Shown here: positions 58,198-64,000 of the stretch, in pieces
Layout of the letters: the number at the start of each line of letters is the position of its first letter
Numbering within the stretch: the first letter of the stretch is position 1
Origin: Gaiellasilicea sp963763755
GTDB taxonomy: Bacteria > Actinomycetota > Thermoleophilia > Gaiellales > Gaiellaceae
Assembly: GCA_963763755.1 (NCBI GenBank)
Contig: CAVXQE010000001.1
Location: 1-64,000 of the forward strand
Reading direction: 5' to 3'
DNA: 64,000 nt
Program-made: the position numbers and the translations under genes
Notes under the pieces: model-generated
What the model was told of the DNA's origin: nothing
Seen by the model: the letters and a program-made list of their open reading frames with translations, nothing else
Databases searched by the model: none

Positions 58198-59003
58198 AGA
58201 CGACCGACGACGTCCGGCGGCGCTGGGACGCCGCTGCAGCCGGCTGGGAGGCCGAGCGCGAGCTTGTCGCGACCGTCAACGCGCCTGTCACCGACGCCCT
58301 TCTCGCCGCGCTGCGTCCGAAGCCCACGGACGTGGTACTCGATCTCGCAGCCGGGACCGGCGATATCACCGAGGCGGTTGCCGGTCTGGTGGCTCGCGTG
58401 ATCTCGACCGACCTCTCACCGGTGATGGTCGAGGCGGCGCGGCGCCGCGGCGTCGCGAACGCGGAGCACCGCGTCATGGACATGCAGCAGATCGACCTTC
58501 CGGACGCGAGCGTCGACGCGGTCGTCTCCCGCTTTGGCTACATGCTCGTGCCCGATCCAGCTCGCGCCCTGCGCGAGACCCGCCGCGTGCTGCGCGCAGG
58601 CTGCCCACTCGCGTTCGCGACCTGGGCGCCGGCAAAGCGGAACCCGTGGGCGACGGCGTACGCGCCGGTGCTGATCGAACGGGGGCTGCAGGAGCCGCCA
58701 AAGCCCGGGGAGGCCGGCCAGTTTGCGCTGTCGAGCAGAGAGGAGATCGAGCCGCTCGTCCGCGCCGCAGGTTTCGACGAAGTCAGCGTCACCGAGGTCC
58801 CGGTCGAATACCGCTTCCGGGACTGGCCGGAGTACGTGCGCGTCGTGACGTCGCTCGGAGCCGCGCTCCGCGCGCTGCTCGGAACGTTGGACGAGGCCAC
58901 GCGCGCCGAGGTCGACGCTGCGGCGCGTGCCCGCATCGAGCGGTTCCGAAGTGGTGAGGGCTACGCCCCTCCCGGGGTTGCGCTCGTTACCGCCGCCCGC
59001 TAG
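58194..59003 (+). CDS. Class I SAM-dependent methyltransferase (UbiE/COQ5-like)
   Basis: After the start region VETTDDVRRRWDAAAAGWEA come the SAM site VVLDLAAGTGDITEAVAGLV, ISTDLSPVMVEAARRRGVAN, MDMQQIDLPDASVDAVVSRF and GYMLVPDPARALRETRRVLR. The C-terminal part is GQFALSSREEIEPLVRAAGF. About 269 residues. No standard start codon lies in frame; the first coding-looking residues follow directly on the LLM stop, so a non-standard start or a missed indel is likely. Methyl acceptor unknown. Confidence 0.75.
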   Translation, partial: VETTDDVRRRWDAAAAGWEAERELVATVNAPVTDALLAALRPKPTDVVLDLAAGTGDITEAVAGLVARVISTDLSPVMVEAARRRGVANAEHRVMDMQQIDLPDASVDAVVSRFGYMLVPDPARALRETRRVLRAGCPLAFATWAPAKRNPWATAYAPVLIERGLQEPPKPGEAGQFALSSREEIEPLVRAAGFDEVSVTEVPVEYRFRDWPEYVRVVTSLGAALRALLGTLDEATRAEVDAAARARIERFRSGEGYAPPGVALVTAAR

Positions 59004-59083
59004 GAGATGCTGGCGCACCATTGCGTTTGTGCCACGCGGGGCATAGGTTCGCCGCGTTGTCAATCTCCAAACGGGAGGAAGCG

Positions 59084-59908
59084 GTGAAGAGGAGATTCGC
59101 ACTTGCGGTGGCGGTGCTTGCGGTAGCGCTGCCGGCGACGGCGCTGGCGGTCTGGGGCGGTACGACGGACACGACCCACCCGAGCGTCGGAGCCATGTAC
59201 TTCGATTTCATGGGCAACGGGGTCGCCGTGCCCGACGGTCTTGTCTGCTCGGGTTCGTACGCAGGCCCGTCGGCAGACGGAAAACATGATGTGTTCTTGA
59301 CGGCGGGGCACTGTATGCCGCCCGCCTCGCTCGGGATTCCGCCGAGCGCGCTCATCGTCTCTTTCGATGGAGACGGGACGAACGGTGTCTCCGGACAGAT
59401 CAAGGTGAGCGAGTACCATCAGATGCCTGGATTCGGGCACGACGCGGGCGATCTCCACGACCTGGCCATCCTGCTGCTGCCGGCGCATTCGGTCGGGGCT
59501 GGCATCCCGGCCGTGCAATTGCCGACGGCGGGCTATCTGGATCAACTGAAGGCCGCGGGCAACCTGAAGTTCCGCATCGCCGACATCGTCGGCTACGGCG
59601 TCACGCCGGTCTGGGAGCCAGCTGGCCCGACCACGTTCGTGTTCGACGGCGTTCGCCGGTCAGGAACCTCGATCATCTCGGGGCTGACGAAGTCCAAGCT
59701 CCTCTACAACCAGAACCGAAACGGGATCGGCACCGGCTCAGGCGTCTGCTTCGGCGACTCCGGCTCGCCGCAGTTCGACCACGGCACGCTGCTGGTGCTC
59801 TCGGTCACGAGTGGCGGCAACGGCCAGTGCAATGCGAACAACGAGAACTACCGGGTGGACACCCCGCTGGCACGGGAGTTCCTCGGCCGGTTCCTCGCCT
59901 TGCCGTAG
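59084..59908 (+). CDS. Secreted trypsin-like serine protease
   Basis: GTG start after gggagg. The signal peptide is RRFALAVAVLAVALPATALA. The catalytic triad is visible: His in VFLTAGHCMPPASLG, Asp in AGDLHDLAILLLPAHS, Ser in GVCFGDSGSPQFDHGTLLVL. Paired Cys residues (GLVCSGSYAG with AGHC, SGVCFG with NGQCNANN) could form disulfides. 274 residues; no propeptide or attached binding domain seen. Probably extracellular. Confidence 0.88.
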   Translation: MKRRFALAVAVLAVALPATALAVWGGTTDTTHPSVGAMYFDFMGNGVAVPDGLVCSGSYAGPSADGKHDVFLTAGHCMPPASLGIPPSALIVSFDGDGTNGVSGQIKVSEYHQMPGFGHDAGDLHDLAILLLPAHSVGAGIPAVQLPTAGYLDQLKAAGNLKFRIADIVGYGVTPVWEPAGPTTFVFDGVRRSGTSIISGLTKSKLLYNQNRNGIGTGSGVCFGDSGSPQFDHGTLLVLSVTSGGNGQCNANNENYRVDTPLAREFLGRFLALP

Positions 59909-59926
59909 CGCTTTCGGGCGGCGACT

Positions 59927-59970
59927 GAGGCCGGCGGCCCCGGGGACTCACCCGGCCGGCCGCCGGCCTC
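59927..59970. terminator. Inverted repeat between convergent genes
   Basis: A perfect 13-bp stem GAGGCCGGCGGCC/GGCCGCCGGCCTC with an 18-base loop lies between the protease stop and the arginase stop. It has no T-run on either side, but its position suits a two-way transcription end. Confidence 0.55.
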
Positions 59971-59977
59971 GAGCTGG

Positions 59978-60880
59978 TTAGAGGATCGTCTTGCCCAGCG
60001 CGCTCGCAACGAGCTCCACTGCGAGTGCGGCGGTCTCGTTCGCCCGGTCGAGGATCGGGTTCACCTCGACCACCTCGAACGAGCCGGCAAGTCCGGACTC
60101 CGCGACGAGCTCGAGCGCGAGGTGGGCCTCGCGGTAGGAAAGACCGCCGCGGACCGGCGTTCCGACTCCGGGCGCGACCTCCGGGTCGAGCGCGTCCATG
60201 TCGAGCGAGACGTGGACGAAGCCGGGGCCCGCGATCTGCGTCAACGACTCGCGGATCGCCCGCTCGATCCCGATCCGGTCGATGTCGCTCATCGTGTACG
60301 CGCGGATCCCGAGCTCGCGAATCCGCTCCCGCTCGCGCGTGTCGAGCGACCGGAGGCCGACGAGCGCAACTCGGCTGGGGTCGACCGCCGGCAACGTCCA
60401 CATGTCACTTGCGAAGCGGCCGTCTGTGAGACCGAGTGCTGCGGCAAGGGGCATCCCGTGCACGTTTCCGGTGGGAGAGGTCTCGGGCGTGTTCAGGTCG
60501 CCGTGTGCGTCGAGCCAGAGCACGCCACCCGCGCCGCGGGCGCGCGCCAGCCCGCCGAGCGTTCCCAGCGCGACCGAGTGGTCTCCGCCGAGCACGAGCG
60601 GGAGCGAGTCCTGTTCGAGTGCGAGTGCCACGAGCCTGGCGACGCGGCCGCACGCGGCCTTGATCTCGGGCAGGTAGCGCGCGCTCGGGTCGGTCTCCTC
60701 CGTCGCCTCCAGCACCGCGGTCTCGACGTCGCCCCAGTCGAGGACGTCGAAGCCGATCGCGGCGAGCCGGTCGTGGAGCCCCGCGTAGCGGATGGCGGAT
60801 GGACCCATGTCGACGCCACGGCGGCCCGCACCGAGATCGAGGGCGGCGCCGATGATGGCGACCTGCTTGCCTGCAGCCAC
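59978..60880 (-). CDS. rocF: Arginase (ureohydrolase family)
   Basis: Manganese enzyme hydrolysing L-arginine to ornithine and urea. Motifs are LVLGGDHSVALGTLGGLARA, GVLWLDAHGDLNTPETSPTG, NVHGMPLAAALG, VALVGLRSLDTRERERIREL, FVHVSLDMDALDPEVAPGVG and TPVRGGLSYREAHLALELVA. All metal ligands (H, DAHGD, DMDALD) are present. 300 residues; it starts GTG at 60880. The N-terminal VAIIGAALDLGAGRRGVDMG is the arginase rather than agmatinase type. Confidence 0.9.
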   Translation of the reverse strand: MAAGKQVAIIGAALDLGAGRRGVDMGPSAIRYAGLHDRLAAIGFDVLDWGDVETAVLEATEETDPSARYLPEIKAACGRVARLVALALEQDSLPLVLGGDHSVALGTLGGLARARGAGGVLWLDAHGDLNTPETSPTGNVHGMPLAAALGLTDGRFASDMWTLPAVDPSRVALVGLRSLDTRERERIRELGIRAYTMSDIDRIGIERAIRESLTQIAGPGFVHVSLDMDALDPEVAPGVGTPVRGGLSYREAHLALELVAESGLAGSFEVVEVNPILDRANETAALAVELVASALGKTIL

Positions 60881-60906
60881 GACGCGAAACCCTACTCTGT
60901 GCGCAG

Positions 60907-60936
60907 GGTGACAATCCGCGGGAGCGGATTGTCACC
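60907..60936. promoter_or_regulatory. Perfect 13-bp inverted repeat upstream of arginase
   Basis: GGTGACAATCCGC and GCGGATTGTCACC flank a four-base loop (GGGA), 27 bases upstream of the arginase start on the minus strand. Size and symmetry fit an operator or a strong RNA hairpin. A second small hairpin GGCCGC/GCGGCC follows at 60955-60969. Confidence 0.55.
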
Positions 60937-60995
60937 GCGCGAAGACCCCTAAAGGGCCGCTTCGCGGCCTGGTGGCTAGACTGGTTGCCGCCTGA

Positions 60996-61068
60996 GGCGA
61001 GGTAGCTCAGTTGGTAGAGCACACGGCTGAAAACCGTGGTGTCGCCGGTTCAAGTCCGGCCCTCGCCA
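60996..61068 (+). tRNA. tRNA-Phe (GAA)
   Basis: 73 bases with a full cloverleaf. The acceptor GGCGAGG pairs with CCTCGCC. D arm is GCTCAGTTGGTAGAGC. The anticodon stem CACGG/CCGTG holds the loop CTGAAAA with GAA at 61029-61031. T arm is GCCGGTTCAAGTCCGGC. Discriminator A; CCA is not encoded. Confidence 0.97.
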
Positions 61069-61078
61069 CTCTTCTCCC

Positions 61079-61978
61079 ATGCCTGCCGAGAAAATGCACG
61101 CCGAGGAAGTCGAGACCGACGTCTCGCTCGTGCGCCGGTTGCTCGCGGGCCAATTCCCGCACTGGGCAGACCTTCCGATCGCGCCGGTCGAGTCCGCGGG
61201 GACGGACAACGCGATCTACCGACTCGGGGACGACATGGCCGTGCGCCTACCGCGGATCCACTGGGCCACCGGACAGGTGGAGAAGGAGCAACGGTGGCTG
61301 CCGTGGCTGGCCCCGCACCTTCCGGTGGCCATTCCCGTCCCGCTGGCGAAAGGGGAGCCGGGTGAGGGCTATCCCTGGCACTGGTCCGTGTGCACGTGGC
61401 TGACCGGCGAGAACCCGACGGTCGATCGCATCGCCGAGCCGAGCTTGCTCGCAACGGATCTGGCGGAGTTCATCGCCGCGCTACAGCGGATCGACCCCAC
61501 GAATGGGCCGCGTGCGGGCCGCGGCGGTCACTTGGCGAGGAGGGACGCCGACACGCGCACCGCCATCGAAGCTCTGCACGGAATGGTCGACACCGATGCC
61601 GTGGCCGCTGTGTGGGACGCGGCTCTTCGGGTCCCCGAATGGTCGGGCACGCCTGTCTGGCTGCACTCGGACCTGGCACCCGGAAACGTGCTGGTCGTCG
61701 ACGGGCGGCTCAGCGCCGTGATCGACTTCGCGGGCGTCGGCGTGGGCGACCCTGCCGGCGACCTGCCCGTCGCCTGGAACCTCCTTCCCGCGGACGCGAG
61801 GAACGTCTTTCGCGCCGCCCTGGGCGTCGATGACGCCACCTGGGAGCGAGGTCGGGGCTTGGCGCTTTCGATCGCCCTCATCCAACTCCCGTACTACTGG
61901 AGTACGAACCCTGTGCTCGCGGCCGGCGCCCGACACACGATCGCCGAGGTCCTCGCCGATCACGAGCGCACCGAATGA
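61079..61978 (+). CDS. Aminoglycoside phosphotransferase (APH) family protein
   Basis: Kinase-like fold of 299 residues. The N-lobe has AGTDNAIYRLGDDMAVRLPR. The hinge WHWSVCTWLTGENPTVDRIA leads to the catalytic loop VWLHSDLAPGNVLVVDGRLS (H-D-x4-N) and the metal-binding IDFAGVGVGDPAGDLPVAWN. Such chromosomal APH-like kinases act on many small molecules, so resistance should not be assumed. It starts 10 bases after the tRNA; stop overlaps the next start by ATGA. Confidence 0.87.
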   Translation: MPAEKMHAEEVETDVSLVRRLLAGQFPHWADLPIAPVESAGTDNAIYRLGDDMAVRLPRIHWATGQVEKEQRWLPWLAPHLPVAIPVPLAKGEPGEGYPWHWSVCTWLTGENPTVDRIAEPSLLATDLAEFIAALQRIDPTNGPRAGRGGHLARRDADTRTAIEALHGMVDTDAVAAVWDAALRVPEWSGTPVWLHSDLAPGNVLVVDGRLSAVIDFAGVGVGDPAGDLPVAWNLLPADARNVFRAALGVDDATWERGRGLALSIALIQLPYYWSTNPVLAAGARHTIAEVLADHERTE

Positions 61979-62523
61979 CAGACTTGGCCTCGGTGTCCGC
62001 GACCGACGAGATCGAGATCCGCCGTCTCGGTGCGACCGAGGTGCGCGAGCAGCTCGACGCGCTCGCGGGCGTTCTCCACGACTGCGTTTCCGGCGGTGCG
62101 TCTGTCAGCTACATGGCGCCGTTCTCGCCCGAGGACGCGCGCAGCGCCTTCGAAGGCTTCGTCGCCGAGGCCGAGCAGGGCCACCGGCTTCTTCTGGCTG
62201 CCTTCGTCGACGGCGACCTGGTCGGCACCGTGCAGGTGATCCTCACGCTGCCGCCGAATCAGCCGCACCGCGGCGAGATCGCCAAGCTCCTCGTTCACCG
62301 TCGCGCCCGCGGACGTGGGATCGCCCGGCTGCTCATGGAGCGCGCCGAGGAGGAGGCGCGAGCCGAGGGCAAGACACTGCTCGTACTGGACGCGGTGACC
62401 GGCGGCGATGCCGCGCGTCTCTACGCGCGCATGGGCTGGACAACGGTCGGTGTCGTTCCCGGCTTCGCGCTGTATCCGGACGGACGGCCCTGCGACACGA
62501 CCTACTTCTGGAAAGCGCTCTAG
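61975..62523 (+). CDS. GNAT-family N-acetyltransferase
   Basis: 182 residues. The acetyl-CoA site is in EIAKLLVHRRARGRGIARLL (RxxGxG/A: RRARGRGIA). Then come LLVLDAVTGGDAARLYARMG, the typical AxxxYxxxGW segment, and VVPGFALYPDGRPCDTTYFW. Upstream LVGTVQVILTLPPNQPHRGE completes the fold. Translationally coupled to the kinase-like gene. Acceptor unknown. Confidence 0.88.
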   Translation: MTDLASVSATDEIEIRRLGATEVREQLDALAGVLHDCVSGGASVSYMAPFSPEDARSAFEGFVAEAEQGHRLLLAAFVDGDLVGTVQVILTLPPNQPHRGEIAKLLVHRRARGRGIARLLMERAEEEARAEGKTLLVLDAVTGGDAARLYARMGWTTVGVVPGFALYPDGRPCDTTYFWKAL

Positions 62524-62526
62524 CCG

Positions 62527-63363
62527 CTACAGCGGAACGCGTGCTTGTGCCGCGTGGCGGGTGTGTGCGACCACGATCGTGAGGATGAGCGGCATCGCGG
62601 CGAGGAACAGCAGCCCGAGCGCGCCGGGGCCACCGGGGTCTTCGGCCATGCGGAGCCCGAAGTAGGCGGCCGACACGGCGCACGCAATCGCCGGCCGCGG
62701 GTCGGTGCGGAGCAGGGCGAAGGCGGGTGGCACGAAGAAGATCAGCGCGAGAAGCGCGCCGGCGGCGATCGTGTCGTCTGTCCTGCTGGCCGCGATCGCA
62801 AGTGCAGCGGCCACAACGAGCCACGCGAGCCGGCGGAGGTCGGGCCTGCGTCGTCGTGGTGCGATCAGCAAGACGCCGAAGCAGATGAGCGGTACGAGGA
62901 GTGGAATGCGATCGGCTCCCGTGAGGTCGTATCTCGCCGGGTCGCCGAAAATGCTTGCCGCGAAGACCAGCGCAGTCGCTCCGGCGAGCCTGTCGTAGCC
63001 GATCAGCGCCAACGCAAGCGCAGCGCCGAGAAGTGCAAGCGACCAGGGCGAGAACAGCCCCCAGGGAAAGCCCGGCAGCGGCCCACGGATCCTGTTTCCG
63101 ACGTCAGCCGCGAGGAACAGCGTCAGCAGCCAGACGGCTGCGAGGCAGAACCCATCCGCGACGAGTCTCCAGGCGCCGGCTTGCGCGGTCTGAGCGGCGC
63201 GCATCCGTAGTCCCGACCGGATGAGATCGACGAGCTCGCGCACGAACCGGGTGTGGGACGTCGCGCTCGTGTCGAGCAACGTGCCGAGCATCTCGTGGCC
63301 GCGTGCTGACCGGAGGGCCGGTGGAAAGGCACGGAGCGCGGCACGGGTCAAACGCTCACGCAT
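62527..63363 (-). CDS. Membrane protein paired with a PadR regulator
   Basis: 278 residues. The soluble N-terminus (MRERLTRAALRAFPPALRSA, RFVRELVDLIRSGLRMRAAQ) resembles proteins that accompany PadR repressors. Then come about seven hydrophobic segments such as LVADGFCLAAVWLLTLFLAA, WSLALLGAALALALIGYDRL, LVPLICFGVLLIAPRRRR and GALGLLFLAAMPLILTIVVA. Its ATG overlaps the PadR stop. No transporter motif is visible. Confidence 0.78.
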   Translation of the reverse strand: MRERLTRAALRAFPPALRSARGHEMLGTLLDTSATSHTRFVRELVDLIRSGLRMRAAQTAQAGAWRLVADGFCLAAVWLLTLFLAADVGNRIRGPLPGFPWGLFSPWSLALLGAALALALIGYDRLAGATALVFAASIFGDPARYDLTGADRIPLLVPLICFGVLLIAPRRRRPDLRRLAWLVVAAALAIAASRTDDTIAAGALLALIFFVPPAFALLRTDPRPAIACAVSAAYFGLRMAEDPGGPGALGLLFLAAMPLILTIVVAHTRHAAQARVPL

Positions 63364-63698
63364 CAGTGCGGCACGACCTTGGCGGTTGCTCGAAGCCGGC
63401 GCGCGACGGTCTTCCCGGCTTGCGCAAGGCGCTCGGCCTCGGCTTGCAACGCCTCGCGGCCGGCCTGGGTCAGGGTGTAGTCGCGTCGCTGGCGTCCACG
63501 CTCGAGGTACGGCTCGCCGGCGACGACGAGTCCTTCGTTGACGGCACGCTCGAGCAGGGCATAGAGAGTGCCGGTCGACAGGCGCACGGTGCCGTCGGAG
63601 AGCTCAGCGGCGCGTCGCACGATCGCGTACCCGTGGAGAGGCCCGTCGATCAGCGTTGCGAGCGCGAAGTAACTTGGTGTCCTGAGCTCCACACCCAA
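63363..63698 (-). CDS. PadR-family transcriptional regulator
   Basis: 111 residues. The winged helix runs from YFALATLIDGPLHGYAIVRR through VRLSTGTLYALLERAVNEGL to GRQRRDYTLTQAGREALQAE, with a short C-terminal helix. PadR proteins repress neighbouring membrane-protein genes in response to small molecules or stress. The coupled downstream gene fits that pattern. An AT-rich stretch (63,700-63,740) upstream is a probable promoter and operator. Confidence 0.88.
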   Translation of the reverse strand: MGVELRTPSYFALATLIDGPLHGYAIVRRAAELSDGTVRLSTGTLYALLERAVNEGLVVAGEPYLERGRQRRDYTLTQAGREALQAEAERLAQAGKTVARRLRATAKVVPH

Positions 63699-63744
63699 CT
63701 ATAGATCGATCAGCGACATGTAGTCAACCGACGCAACAGAACTT

Positions 63745-64000
63745 CTAGCGCGGCCGGCAGCCACCGGGGCCGACGCCTGCGAAGAGCACGCGCTGGTGCG
63801 CGTTCGCCTGTAGCTCCCGGGCCCTGTCGAACGGTCCCGGAGCCGGCCCTTGCCACATCACGTCCGGTGTGACGCCGGGACCGATCACCGTCGCGCGGTA
63901 GTGCGTCCCGTTCCCGGCGGGCCGCGAGCCGTGCGGGTAGAAGCCGTAACAGAAGACCCCGGTCGGCCTCTGCGCGACGAAGCCGTTCTCCCGGTGCCAG
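63745..64000 (-). CDS. C-terminal part of an unidentified, probably secreted protein (5' end beyond window)
   Basis: The open frame enters from the right edge and stops at 63745. It reads WHRENGFVAQRPTGVFCYGF, YPHGSRPAGNGTHYRATVIG, PGVTPDVMWQGPAPGPFDRA and RELQANAHQRVLFAGVGPGG with CRPR. Two Cys residues and the aromatic, Pro/Gly-rich composition suggest an exported domain. No family recognised. Confidence 0.6.
   Translation of the reverse strand, partial: WHRENGFVAQRPTGVFCYGFYPHGSRPAGNGTHYRATVIGPGVTPDVMWQGPAPGPFDRARELQANAHQRVLFAGVGPGGCRPR

Noticed and set aside
61079..61978. Antibiotic-resistance gene (aminoglycoside phosphotransferase)
   Set aside because: The protein has the APH fold, but chromosomal APH-like kinases have many substrates. 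Nothing in the sequence or context points to resistance.

Overview
The window joins two pieces of DNA that do not look as if they come from the same organism. Positions 1 to about 40,740 read as an alphaproteobacterial chromosome (Rhodospirillales/Rhizobiales-like gene content: NDUFA9-like epimerase, Tim44-domain protein, LolA, alphaproteobacterial HemF, YejF-type dipeptide ABC ATPase, cytochrome b561, dispersed palindromic repeats typical of these genomes). Positions from about 40,750 to the end read as a high-GC actinobacterium, possibly Thermoleophilia (DUF4242 proteins, SARP/BTAD regulator, PadR, F420-type LLM oxidoreductase). The switch falls inside one open reading frame, where a sugar-ABC permease runs straight into the C-terminus of an FAD-dependent oxidoreductase. 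An assembly chimera is the simplest explanation.

The left piece has many single-base frameshifts. At the sites resolved by eye they are nearly all one-base insertions, often next to TCGA, CTCG or GATC, so most genes there are spread over two to six reading frames. Coordinates given for left-hand genes span the whole reconstructed gene. The right piece is mostly clean, with a few indels at 42.9 kb and 46.3-47.1 kb.

Left layout: cyclophilin, NDUFA9-like epimerase, hemF, two small unknown genes, a Tim44-domain protein, hsp20, hmgA, a MetE-like protein, lolA, a class I amidotransferase, a structured small-RNA candidate ending in a terminator, and xth. A leftward group follows (methyltransferase, cyclic-nucleotide-binding protein, unusual large ABC protein). 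Then comes a tightly overlapping rightward operon of four glycosyltransferases, a polysaccharide deacetylase, a membrane protein, a YejF-like ATPase and cytochrome b561. Next are a response regulator, a GT39 transferase, a peptide-binding protein, NUDIX, and a BrnT toxin with a BrnA-HNH fusion partner behind thiC (with TPP riboswitch), then RidA. The last large block, 32.8-40.0 kb, is a coenzyme F420 locus: an LLM oxidoreductase, F420-dependent glucose-6-phosphate dehydrogenase, cofE, cofD, cofC and cofG/cofH. Its wider gaps each carry a palindromic repeat.

Right layout: two sugar-ABC permeases divergent from their ATPase, a quinone oxidoreductase and methylmalonate-semialdehyde dehydrogenase. 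Two DUF4242 genes flank a SARP-type ATPase regulator, followed by a secreted protein. Then comes a probable reductive pyrimidine/hydantoin catabolism block (dihydropyrimidinase, NMT1/ThiY-like ABC importer, M20 amidohydrolase, with an LLM oxidoreductase nearby). The end holds a methyltransferase, a secreted trypsin-like protease, arginase, tRNA-Phe, a phosphotransferase, a GNAT acetyltransferase, a PadR regulator with a membrane protein, and the end of a secreted-type protein.
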